Positions 1 to 7,082 of a DNA stretch of 64,000 nt are shown here, one piece after another. How positions within the stretch are numbered: the stretch's first letter is position 1; each line of letters opens with the position of its first letter. The translations under genes and the position numbers were made by a program. Location of the stretch: the NCBI RefSeq assembly GCF_022869865.1, contig NZ_CP094984.1:1488001-1552000 (forward strand), written 5' to 3'. The notes under the pieces were generated by a model. It had not been told where the DNA came from, ran no database searches, and saw only the letters and a program-made list of their open reading frames with translations. This stretch comes from Arthrobacter zhangbolii (GTDB lineage: Bacteria; Actinomycetota; Actinomycetes; Actinomycetales; Micrococcaceae).

Positions 1-969
1 GCCCGTATCGCCGGGTAGCGTGCTCACGCCGAAGATCAGGTCACCTCCGCGCTCTTCAACGGCCCGGTGCAGTGTGTCTGCGAGCAGGGCAACAGGGACG
101 TCTGGTGTGACGACGTAGAGCATGGAAAGCACATCGTGTCCGGCAAGCACGCCGAGCCCGTTCACCCCGGATTCTGCACCGTCTCCACCCTTGCCGGGGA
201 TGAGCCGCAACCGGTCCAGGGCGACCAGGCGGCCGTCCGGCCGCCGCACCTCCAGATCCGAGGCGTACACATCGTAGGCATGCCGTTCGCCGCGGGCGAG
301 CCTGCCGGCGTACAGGGTCTCGCCGAGCAACAGCGTGGCCGACTCGTCCACCACCGCCGATGTCTGCTGGTAGAAGCGTGAATCGGCAAAGGGCACCACG
401 GGCTCGGGCAGGTACTCCGCGTAGGCACCTTCTTCGACGGTGATGTTCACAATCGCGGAAGCGTAGTCGTGCTCCATGCGGTAGACCCTGGTCTGGGTCT
501 GAGTGGTCACGTGCGCCGCGGTGCCCGGACCGAAGCGCAAATCGGTACGCAACCGGTCTCCGTGCAGGATGCCGCCGCCGGAGGACATCAGGTAGGTGTA
601 CGCCATGTCCGGGCGCAACTCATTAAAGTACAGGGGATGCATGATCTGCAGCGGTGATTTTTGGTAGTGCTGTACCAGTTCGGTACGGCCCCGGTTGCGG
701 TCGAATCCAAGTTGCAGGATGCCCACCTTGCCCGGGCTGCCAACCGGCAGGCCCCGCCAGACCCGGGACTGCTGCAGAACCTCGGGCGGCACCCGCTCCG
801 GTTCATAGAATGCGGGCTCAAGGCGGTAGCCGCCAGTGCTCGGCACCCGGCCACCGGTCTGCTGAACCGCCCGCCGGGACAGGTCGCTCACGCCGGCAAG
901 CCGGCCTGCTCCGGCACCGATCCCTGCGGGCTCCGCAGTGCTTTCAGGGTCTGTTGTCTTCAACCTCAT
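1..969 (-). CDS. ureD: Urease accessory protein UreD (3' end beyond window)
   Basis: UreD (UreH) is the scaffold that joins UreF and UreG on apo-urease during nickel insertion. This frame was translated by hand because it runs open to position 1, giving 323 codons without a stop. Recognisable UreD stretches are RTELVQHYQKSPLQIMHP, MSSGGGILHGDRL, THVTTQTQTRVYRM-like segments, and near the end FGVSTLPGDTG, which is normally close to the C-terminus, so little is missing. The first 60 or so residues look like a variable extension. The ATG at 969 overlaps the ureG stop by 4 bases (ATGA), typical of translational coupling. It is the last visible gene of the urease operon. Confidence 0.93.
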   Translation of the reverse strand, partial: MRLKTTDPESTAEPAGIGAGAGRLAGVSDLSRRAVQQTGGRVPSTGGYRLEPAFYEPERVPPEVLQQSRVWRGLPVGSPGKVGILQLGFDRNRGRTELVQHYQKSPLQIMHPLYFNELRPDMAYTYLMSSGGGILHGDRLRTDLRFGPGTAAHVTTQTQTRVYRMEHDYASAIVNITVEEGAYAEYLPEPVVPFADSRFYQQTSAVVDESATLLLGETLYAGRLARGERHAYDVYASDLEVRRPDGRLVALDRLRLIPGKGGDGAESGVNGLGVLAGHDVLSMLYVVTPDVPVALLADTLHRAVEERGGDLIFGVSTLPGDTG

Positions 970-1598
970 CCGATCAGCTCGGTTCTGGCGCCCCACTGGG
1001 ACATGATTTCCCGGTGAAGTTCGTCCACTCCGAGCCCCGTCAGCGAGTTCGTCAGTACTACCGGCCTGTCCTCGCGCACCCGGTGGGCATCGGACTCCAT
1101 TACGTCCAGATCGGTGCGGACATACTGGGCGATGTCGATTTTGTTGATGACCAGGATGTCGCTGTCCGTGATGCCTGGACCCCGCTTGCGGGGCATTTTC
1201 TCGCCCTCGGCGGTATCCAGCACGAAGACAAACACATCGGCCAGTGCCGGTGAGAAGGTCAGGGTCAGGTTGTCGCCGCCCGACTCATATATCAGTGTGT
1301 CGATCTCAGGAAACCGTTCCAGCATTTCCGCCCCGACGGCCAGGTTCATGGTCGGGTCATCGCGCACCGCCGTATGCGGGCAGGACCCGGTCTCAACGCC
1401 CATGACGCGCTCGGGGTCGAGAATGCCTGCCAGCTCCCTTCGGACGTGGTGGGCATCCTCCTGGGTGTAGATGTCATTGGTGATCACGCCGGGGGTGCGG
1501 CCGGCCTCGATCAGCAGCGGTACCAGCGCCTCCGTCAGTGCCGTTTTGCCGCTGCCAACGGGTCCGCCAATGCCGATTCTCAACACGTTCTCGCTCAT
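966..1598 (-). CDS. ureG: Urease accessory GTPase UreG
   Basis: UreG is the SIMIBI-class GTPase that powers nickel transfer into urease. The 210-residue product has the P-loop GPVGSGKT at residues 12-19, the nickel-binding C-P-H motif at 73-75, a YESGGDNL segment and the NKID guanine-specificity motif. I start at ATG 1598, preceded by AGAGGAAACC, and not at the longer upstream in-frame start at 1649, because family members begin at SENVLRIGIGG-like sequence. It is separated from ureF by 95 bases carrying a repeated CACGGTATG and overlaps ureD by 4 bases. Length and motifs are complete. Confidence 0.96.
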   Translation of the reverse strand: MSENVLRIGIGGPVGSGKTALTEALVPLLIEAGRTPGVITNDIYTQEDAHHVRRELAGILDPERVMGVETGSCPHTAVRDDPTMNLAVGAEMLERFPEIDTLIYESGGDNLTLTFSPALADVFVFVLDTAEGEKMPRKRGPGITDSDILVINKIDIAQYVRTDLDVMESDAHRVREDRPVVLTNSLTGLGVDELHREIMSQWGARTELIG

Positions 1599-1693
1599 GG
1601 TTTCCTCTGTTTCGGTGTGAATGCTGTTTTTTGTCTGCGGTAGCTGCACGAAGGTTCAGGCCCCATACCGTGCGGACATACCGTGTGCCTGCC

Positions 1694-2383
1694 TTAGCTG
1701 GCGAACAGGCGGGCCTCGGCCCGCTCATGCCTGGCCGACATCACATCGGACATGGGTGCGCAACCGCCCAGGTCGGCGAGATCGCGTCCCAAAGCGGCAT
1801 CCGTGACCTGTTCGATCACGCCGGCGGTTGCCAGCAGCACGGCCTGTGCCTGCCGGTGATCAGTCAGCCGCAAGCGCAGGGCTGCGCCGACAAAGCTGGC
1901 CGAAAAAGCGAACAGGTCCGCGGCCACTGCGTGCCTGGTGTCGACTCCGTTTGCCGCGTACACCACTGCTGCGGCAACCGGCTGGCAACCGGGCGTACTG
2001 CGCAGCCGCACCCGTTCGCGGTACTCCGCGAGCAGTGGCTGGTCAATCAGCTCGGCGCCCAAATCGATGAGCTGGTGCCCGCTGCGCACGGAGGCGGTGC
2101 GCATTTCCGCGTTCAGTTTCGAGGCAAACAGCAGCTGGTCGACCTCCTGAACGCGGTCGACGTCGCCGCCTGCCGCCGCGCGGTGCGCGGTGGCGAGGGC
2201 GGTTGCATCCGAGGGTCCGACGGCGTGCAGCAGCAGATCGCCCAGCAGCTGCTGCACGCCGTCCCGGCCTACGAGGTGCGCCTGGCTGTAGCCCTCGAGG
2301 CTGTGGGACATCGTGTAAAAGCCGCTGGGAAATGCCGAGTCCGCAAACTGCAGGCTGGTCAGCAACTGGCGTACATCTGTCAT
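1694..2383 (-). CDS. ureF: Urease accessory protein UreF
   Basis: UreF is the helical chaperone and checkpoint that couples UreG GTP hydrolysis to nickel delivery in the UreDFG complex. The 229-residue protein begins with the family-typical LLTSLQFADSAFPSGFYTMS segment, followed by an all-helical body rich in Ala and Leu. ATG 2383 has AGGAGC six bases upstream. The gene lies 9 bases after ureC, so the two are probably coupled. No missing regions are apparent. Confidence 0.94.
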   Translation of the reverse strand: MTDVRQLLTSLQFADSAFPSGFYTMSHSLEGYSQAHLVGRDGVQQLLGDLLLHAVGPSDATALATAHRAAAGGDVDRVQEVDQLLFASKLNAEMRTASVRSGHQLIDLGAELIDQPLLAEYRERVRLRSTPGCQPVAAAVVYAANGVDTRHAVAADLFAFSASFVGAALRLRLTDHRQAQAVLLATAGVIEQVTDAALGRDLADLGGCAPMSDVMSARHERAEARLFAS

Positions 2384-2392
2384 GCGTTGCTC

Positions 2393-4117
2393 CTAGGCGA
2401 GGAAGAACAACTGGGTCAGCGGCAGGGACTGGGCAGGAGGGATGCTGGCCAGCGTGCCGTTGTACGTCACGTTGTACGTCTCCGGGTCCACCTCGATGAC
2501 CGGTGTGGCACTGTTGCGCACCATGTGCTGCTTGCCGATGCCGCGGCAGCGCTGCACCGGCAGCACCTGGCTTTCGAGCCCCAGCTTCTCCGGCACGCCC
2601 TTGTCGATGGCTGCCTTGGACATAAAGGTTGCCCGCGTGCTCTGCAGCGCTTTGCCCTGCGCACCGAACATGGGGCGGTAATACACCGGCTGCGGGGTGG
2701 GCAGCGAGGCATTTGGATCACCCATCAGCGCCCAGTTGATCAGGCCGCCCTTGACGATCAGCCGCGGTTTTGCGGCGAAGGACTGGATCGGCCAGAGCAC
2801 GATGTCGGCCATCTTGCCTTCTTCCAGGGAGCCGATGTAATCGGACACGCCCTGGGTGATGGCCGGGTTGATGGTGATTTTGGCCAGGTAGCGCAGGACC
2901 CGGAAATTGTCATTGTCCGGGCTGTCCTCGGGCAGCTTCCCGCGCTGGTCCTTGCAGTGGTGGGCTATCTGGAACGTACGCATAAATGACTCGCCGATGC
3001 GGCCCATGGCCTGTGAATCGGAGGAGACCATCGAGATGATGCCTTCGTCGTGGAACACGGTCTCCGCGGAAATGGTCTCGGCCCGGACACGGGAATCCGC
3101 GAACGCGACGTCTTCCGGAATGTCGTGGGAGAGGTGGTGGCAGACCATCACCATGTCCAGGAGCTCATCGACGGAGTTGACGGTGTAGGGGAGGGTCGGG
3201 TTCGTGGATGAGGGGAGGACGTTGGGGTGCCCGGCCACCTTGATAATGTCCGGCGCGTGTCCGCCGCCGGCACCTTCGGTGTGGAAGGTGTGGATGGTGC
3301 GGCCGTCGATCGCGTCCAGCGTGTTCTCAACATAACCGGCCTCGTTGAGGCTGTCGGTGTGCACCGAAACCTGCACATCGTAGAGGTCGGCCATGGCGAG
3401 GGCATTGCTGAGCGCCGCAGGTGTTGTGCCGTAGTCCTCGTGGACCTTCAACCCTGCCGCCCCGCCTTCGATCTGTTCCATCAGTGCCTCCGGCAGCGAA
3501 CCGTTGCCTTTGGCCAGGAAGCCCATGTTCACGGGCATGCCCTCCGCGGATTCGAGCATCCGGGCCAGGTTCCACACGCCGGGGGTGGTGGTGACGCCAT
3601 TGGTCCCGTCGGTAGGTCCGGTGCCGCCACCGAAGATGGTGGTGATGCCGTTGGAGAGGGTCGCCTGTGCCTGTTCCGGCGAGATGTAGTGCACGTGCGA
3701 ATCGATACCGCCCGCGGTGGCGATAAAGTGTTCGCCGGCCAGCAGCTCGGTGCCCGGCCCCACAACGAGGCGCGGATCCACACCGTCCTGGGTGTGCGGG
3801 TTTCCGGACTTGCCGATACCGGCAATCTTGCCGTCGCGTACGCCGATATCGCCCTTAACCACACCCAGCACGGGGTCCAGGATGATGGCGTTGGTGATGA
3901 CCAGGTCAAGCACGCCCTCAGCGGATGTCGCCTGGGGGTCGGCCGCCATGCCGTCGCGGGCGGTCTTTCCGCCGCCGTAGACAACCTCGTCGCCGTAGTG
4001 GCCTTCGTTGTAATCCTTCTCAATCTCGATCACGAGGTTGGTATCGGCCAGGCGTACCCGGTCCCCGGTGGTCGGACCAAAGAGATCGGTGTATTGCTTG
4101 CGCGAGATCTTCGCCAT
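2393..4117 (-). CDS. ureC: Urease alpha subunit UreC
   Basis: Catalytic subunit that hydrolyses urea to ammonia and carbamate. The 574-residue protein carries the dinickel ligands in order: the His-x-His of [11 protein letters not shown], the carbamylated Lys of [15 protein letters not shown], the His residues of [12 protein letters not shown] and [15 protein letters not shown], and the Asp of [11 protein letters not shown]. The flap carries the catalytic His in [20 protein letters not shown]. The ATG at 4117 overlaps the last base of the ureB stop. A GTG one codon earlier (4120) would give a 4-base overlap and is an equally possible start. It forms (alpha-beta-gamma)3 with the UreB and UreA encoded upstream. 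Confidence 0.98.
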   Translation of the reverse strand: MAKISRKQYTDLFGPTTGDRVRLADTNLVIEIEKDYNEGHYGDEVVYGGGKTARDGMAADPQATSAEGVLDLVITNAIILDPVLGVVKGDIGVRDGKIAGIGKSGNPHTQDGVDPRLVVGPGTELLAGEHFIATAGGIDSHVHYISPEQAQATLSNGITTIFGGGTGPTDGTNGVTTTPGVWNLARMLESAEGMPVNMGFLAKGNGSLPEALMEQIEGGAAGLKVHEDYGTTPAALSNALAMADLYDVQVSVHTDSLNEAGYVENTLDAIDGRTIHTFHTEGAGGGHAPDIIKVAGHPNVLPSSTNPTLPYTVNSVDELLDMVMVCHHLSHDIPEDVAFADSRVRAETISAETVFHDEGIISMVSSDSQAMGRIGESFMRTFQIAHHCKDQRGKLPEDSPDNDNFRVLRYLAKITINPAITQGVSDYIGSLEEGKMADIVLWPIQSFAAKPRLIVKGGLINWALMGDPNASLPTPQPVYYRPMFGAQGKALQSTRATFMSKAAIDKGVPEKLGLESQVLPVQRCRGIGKQHMVRNSATPVIEVDPETYNVTYNGTLASIPPAQSLPLTQLFFLA

Positions 4118-4563
4118 CACTTCTTCCCCTCTCCAGCATTGCCCGTTTTCGGCGCCTTGCCGGTGCTGCCGGCACTTGGTTTGGCGCTCGGTTTGCCGTT
4201 CTGGAACTTGAGCTCGTTCATGCGGTCAATTGCGCGAATCCTGGTCGCCGTGGAATCGAGCCCGCCATCGACGAGGTTGTTGAAGCCGATAACCCTTCGG
4301 TTGCCGGCATAAGCCGTCAGGGTTACCTCTTTGGTATCTCCTGCTTCGATGCGGATACCGGTGCCCGCCGGCACATCGAGGTGCATGCCATAGGCGAGCT
4401 CACGCTCAAACAAAAGCGCCTTGTTCGTCTCGAAGAAGTGGAAATGTGACCCGATTTGTATCGCCCGGTCTCCGGTGTTGCTTACCAGCAGAGTGACGCT
4501 TGGCCTGCCGGCGTTAATCTCGATCTCTTCGTCCTTGTGGTCATAAGAGGGGGTGCCCAGCAT
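4117..4563 (-). CDS. ureB: Urease beta subunit UreB
   Basis: Structural beta subunit of urease, 148 residues. The conserved core includes [54 protein letters not shown] and [14 protein letters not shown]. The last 30 or so residues are a Lys/Gly/Ser/Pro tail beyond the usual family end. ATG 4563 is preceded by AAGGGAAGGAAAC. The reading frame stays open upstream through the previous gene, but only this part resembles UreB. Unusually, the gene before it is not ureA: a chelatase-like gene intervenes. The stop overlaps the ureC start by one base. Confidence 0.96.
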   Translation of the reverse strand: MLGTPSYDHKDEEIEINAGRPSVTLLVSNTGDRAIQIGSHFHFFETNKALLFERELAYGMHLDVPAGTGIRIEAGDTKEVTLTAYAGNRRVIGFNNLVDGGLDSTATRIRAIDRMNELKFQNGKPSAKPSAGSTGKAPKTGNAGEGKK

Positions 4564-4582
4564 GATGTTTCCTTCCCTTGCG

Positions 4583-4599
4583 GTGCAGCGTCGCTGCAC
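4583..4599 (-). other. Short hairpin between the CbiX-like gene and ureB
   Basis: A perfect inverted repeat, GTGCAGC / GCTGCAC around a 3-base loop, lies in the 64-base gap between the CbiX-like stop and the ureB start. There is no U-run next to it, so it is not a classical terminator. It could set mRNA processing or stability inside the operon; that role is inference. Confidence 0.5.
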
Positions 4600-4627
4600 G
4601 GCATGTTTGGGTGGGGGACTTCTGCGG

Positions 4628-5521
4628 TTAAGTCGAGCCGATGGGGGCGGGGTGGAAATGTGTATGGCCAGCGCTAGCTCCCTGCCCGTGGGTATGGGAG
4701 TGGCCGTTGGCTGCGTCAAAGGCGTGTGAGTGTGCGTATCCGTGGCCGTGGTCGGCCTGCAGTCCGGCCTCGATCCCGTTGTGGCCATGCTCGAAGTTGT
4801 GCAGTGCATCGAGGACCCGCTCACGGATAACACGCAGCGCTGCCTGCCCGCTGAGCAAAGAACCGTAAAAGCCGGCATCGGCAAGTGCGCCTTCACCGAA
4901 CGGCAACGGATCGCCATGCAGCGTCGCCGTCTGCCGGAAACCGGCGGGGACAACAACCGTTTCTGTGCTGCCGAGAAGCCGCAGCCGCTTAACAGCGTCC
5001 ACAACCTCAGCCGGCGACTCAACTGTCGCAGTTTCCACCTGGTTGCCCGCCCCGTGGGTGCGCACAAGGTGGGAGATGCGGTAGAGTTCGGCGTCGTCAA
5101 AGGGATTGGCCGCATCGGCCATGATGAGCATGCCCGCCTCCGGCGCGCGGTGGTGCACATTGGTTGCCGCGGCTCGGAGCCACGCCGTGAGGTGGTCGCC
5201 CGTGCCGAAAGGATCGGCCAGGACCAGGGGTAAGCCGGAAGCGTCGGCCCCCGCTTCCAGCCATTTGAGCGTTTTTGCCGCATCGGCAATGAGCGTGGGG
5301 TTGCGCCCGAACGTCATGGGCAGCACCACCACCGGCGCGGGATCCGATGCGAGGCGTTTGCGCCCGCGTAATTGCGTGAGCAGGTTGTGCAACGGCCGTC
5401 CGGCAGGGGTGATGTGAGCGTCGGGAAGATAATCCGCAAGGAAGGAGAGATCCGTCCCGTTGCCGCTCTCATGACCTCCGACCAGTACCACCGTCGCATC
5501 CGGCTCGGCCGGCCGCGTCAA
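4628..5521 (-). CDS. CbiX/SirB-type chelatase-like protein with His-rich tail, inside the urease operon
   Basis: A 297-residue protein with two successive alpha/beta chelatase-like halves. Visible are an N-terminal [10 protein letters not shown] strand-loop, a [17 protein letters not shown] segment and [15 protein letters not shown], resembling the sirohydrochlorin/cobalt chelatase (CbiX/SirB) family. The C-terminal 55 residues contain 13 His, many as H-x-H ([21 protein letters not shown]), like the metal-binding tails of UreE or nickel chaperones. TTG 5521 begins one base after the ureA stop and has GGAG six bases upstream. The upstream ATG at 5608 would overlap ureA by 86 bases and encode non-family sequence, so I reject it. 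Position between ureA and ureB and the lack of a visible ureE suggest nickel storage or delivery; this is inference. No corrin-pathway gene is nearby. Confidence 0.8.
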   Translation of the reverse strand: MTRPAEPDATVVLVGGHESGNGTDLSFLADYLPDAHITPAGRPLHNLLTQLRGRKRLASDPAPVVVLPMTFGRNPTLIADAAKTLKWLEAGADASGLPLVLADPFGTGDHLTAWLRAAATNVHHRAPEAGMLIMADAANPFDDAELYRISHLVRTHGAGNQVETATVESPAEVVDAVKRLRLLGSTETVVVPAGFRQTATLHGDPLPFGEGALADAGFYGSLLSGQAALRVIRERVLDALHNFEHGHNGIEAGLQADHGHGYAHSHAFDAANGHSHTHGQGASAGHTHFHPAPIGST

Positions 5522-5522
5522 G

Positions 5523-5828
5523 TCAGACTCCGATGGGATCGTGACAGGAGACCAGCTTGCTGCCGTCGACAAAGGTCGCTTCGACCTGCAGGAGAGGCAG
5601 CCGCTCACGGACGCCGTCCATGCATTCGGATTCGGAGACGATGGTTTTGCCTAGCTCCATCACCTCGGCGACGGTCCTGCCGTCGCGGGCGCCCTCGAGG
5701 ATAGCCTCGCAGATGAGCGCGGTTGCCTCGCTGACGCTCAGCTTGGTTCCCCTGTCCCGCCGTTTCCGGGCCAGATCCGCCACTTGATAAATGTAAAGTT
5801 TGTCGATTTCTTTGGGAGTGAGGTTCAT
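5523..5828 (-). CDS. ureA: Urease gamma subunit UreA
   Basis: Structural gamma subunit, 101 residues, the normal length. Conserved segments are MNLTPKEIDKLYIYQVADLA, RGTKLSVSEATALICEAILE and the C-terminal LLQVEATFVDGSKLVSCHDP. I start at ATG 5828, preceded by GAAGGTAAAAAG; the longer open frame to 5888 adds non-family sequence. It is the promoter-proximal gene of the operon, and its stop is one base from the TTG start of the chelatase-like gene. Confidence 0.96.
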   Translation of the reverse strand: MNLTPKEIDKLYIYQVADLARKRRDRGTKLSVSEATALICEAILEGARDGRTVAEVMELGKTIVSESECMDGVRERLPLLQVEATFVDGSKLVSCHDPIGV

Positions 5829-5872
5829 CTTTTTACCTTCAGACGCAGTTGCGAGCCTATCGAAACCGCTTC

Positions 5873-5907
5873 CTTGGCATAGGGCCAAGCTCGCGTGGAA
5901 ACCACGC
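5873..5907 (-). promoter_or_regulatory. Two inverted repeats in the ureA leader
   Basis: Upstream of ureA lie two adjacent perfect dyads: CTTGGC / GCCAAG with a 5-base loop (5873-5889) and GCGTGG / CCACGC with a 3-base loop (5893-5907). On the minus strand a TTGACC hexamer lies just beyond them (5927-5932 region), a possible -35, with TAGCGT 15 bases later, a short spacing. These could be operator or mRNA leader structures for the urease operon. No specific regulator can be assigned from sequence. Confidence 0.4.
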
Positions 5908-6004
5908 TACGCGGGCTCTTCAGAGGTCAACACCCTGTCTGGGGACACCGCCGCCGCCGCCCCCCAAATAGGTTGGCGCCCAGCCCATGACGGGACGGAA
6001 ACGC

Positions 6005-6035
6005 AAAAAGCCCGGCCCGCAGAAGCGGGCCGGGC
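6005..6035 (-). terminator. Rho-independent terminator after osmC
   Basis: An 11-bp perfect stem GCCCGGCCCGC / GCGGGCCGGGC with a 4-base loop (6010-6035), followed on the minus strand by five U residues (A-run 6005-6009). It lies 27 bases beyond the osmC stop and separates osmC from the urease operon. Confidence 0.9.
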
Positions 6036-6061
6036 CATGCGCCTGTTACTCGACGCGGTTC

Positions 6062-6490
6062 CTAGGATTCCAGGACAGCGTCCATGGTGATATCGATGCC
6101 GGCCAGGGCCTGCGAGACAGGGCATCCGGTCTTTGCTGCCTCTGCAATGTCGTCGAACTGCTCCGCCGTAAGGCCGGGCACCACAGCGGTGACCTTCAGG
6201 TGGCTGCCGGTGATGCCGGTTCCGGGCACGAAAGTGACGTCCGCGGAGGTCTCAATCCGATCCGCGGTCTTGCCGGCTTCGGCAAGGGCATTACTGAACG
6301 CCATGGAGAAGCAGGCGGAATGCGCCGCGGCGATCAGCTCCTCGGGACTGGTCTTGCCGTTGGCCTCTTCGGCACGCGCCTTCCACGTCACGTCGTAGGT
6401 GCCAAGGCCGGAGCTGTCGAGGGTCACGTCACCCTTGCCGTTGAAGAGGTCGCCGTTCCAGACGGTGTGGGCTGATCGGACTGTAGCCAT
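6062..6490 (-). CDS. osmC: OsmC/Ohr-family peroxiredoxin, OsmC type
   Basis: A 142-residue OsmC-like thiol peroxidase that reduces organic hydroperoxides. The two redox Cys are present: C60 in AAHSACFSMAFS and C123 in KTGCPVSQAL. SPEELIAAAHSACF is the family signature. ATG 6490 has AAGGAG eight bases upstream; the longer frame to 6577 is spurious. It is followed by its own terminator and preceded by the 4-TM membrane gene on the same strand with an 80-base gap, so it may be transcribed separately or with it. Confidence 0.93.
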   Translation of the reverse strand: MATVRSAHTVWNGDLFNGKGDVTLDSSGLGTYDVTWKARAEEANGKTSPEELIAAAHSACFSMAFSNALAEAGKTADRIETSADVTFVPGTGITGSHLKVTAVVPGLTAEQFDDIAEAAKTGCPVSQALAGIDITMDAVLES

Positions 6491-6570
6491 GGGGGTCTCC
6501 TTAAAAAGTGACGGGATGGGACCGGCCGTAGCCGGTGCACCATCCCATCCTATTTCCGCTGTGGTGCGGA

Positions 6571-6918
6571 CTACCACATAGTGGCGAGGGCGATGTTGAC
6601 AATCGTGAGGATGCCGACGCTGTTGGCGAGCCCGGCGGAGACCTTTTCGTCCTTCTTGTAGCGGCGCTGTCCGATGAAGGCGAGCACTGCGATGACCAGG
6701 GCGATGAGCAGCTTGATGCCGACCTTCATGTGGTTGACGTCGCCGTCACCCATTTCGTTGACGGCCACCAGAGCAAGGCCCGTGACCAGCTGCAGCAGGG
6801 CACCGTGGAACTGGCCGGGCAGGACCGTGGGGTTCTTTATCCGGGCGAACCAGAGGCCGACGATGATCGCGGCGCCGAGGATGTGCAGGAAGACAAGGAA
6901 GCTGTGAAGGATATCCAT
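6571..6918 (-). CDS. Small four-helix membrane protein, CopD/DUF2269-like
   Basis: A 115-residue protein with about four transmembrane helices: residues 4-24, 38-55, 65-84 and 94-113. The first helix carries HSFLVFLHILGAAIIVG, whose LHILGAAI-V-G pattern recalls CopD/DUF2269-type 4-TM proteins that can bind heme or copper; this resemblance is by eye only. The second half has a conserved-looking HMKVGIKLL. The start at ATG 6918 lacks an ideal SD. Upstream at 6982-6998 is a dyad almost identical to the three in front of cydA, suggesting shared control by the BlaI-like repressor. Function unknown. Confidence 0.75.
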   Translation of the reverse strand: MDILHSFLVFLHILGAAIIVGLWFARIKNPTVLPGQFHGALLQLVTGLALVAVNEMGDGDVNHMKVGIKLLIALVIAVLAFIGQRRYKKDEKVSAGLANSVGILTIVNIALATMW

Positions 6919-6981
6919 GCCTTAACTTTACCGACAAGCTGTCGGCTCCTTTGACCACACCGGCAGCACGGGCGGTAACTT

Positions 6982-6998
6982 TTCTACAACATGTAGAG
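6982..6998. promoter_or_regulatory. BlaI-type dyad (TTCTAC-N5-GTAGAg) upstream of the 4-TM gene
   Basis: TTCTAC-AACAT-GTAGAG lies 64-80 bases upstream of the 4-TM membrane gene. It matches 11 of 12 arm positions of the three perfect TTCTAC-N5-GTAGAA dyads at 23566-23638. A wider imperfect symmetry extends to 6977-7004 (AACTTT...AAAGTT). It is therefore a candidate fourth operator for the BlaI-like protein. Confidence 0.6.
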
Positions 6999-7033
6999 AA
7001 AGTTGCCCGGCTCGGAGGCTGCGGCTTAAACAG

Positions 7034-7068
7034 CGCAGGGCGCCCTCCCATGGGAGGGGCGCCCTGCG
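7034..7068 (-). terminator. Probable terminator hairpin after sucB
   Basis: A long near-perfect inverted repeat, CGCAGGGCGCC-CTCCCA / TGGGAGGGGCGCCCTGCG with one bulge, lies 14 bases beyond the sucB stop. Only a weak U tract (TGTTTAA) follows on the minus strand. Position and stability favour a terminator. Confidence 0.7.
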
Positions 7069-7082
7069 GGCGACACGGAGTC

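Noticed and set aside
4117-5289. A 390-codon frame that would fuse extra N-terminal sequence to UreB
   Set aside because: Only the last 148 residues resemble UreB; the upstream part overlaps the chelatase-like gene in another frame and has no family similarity.
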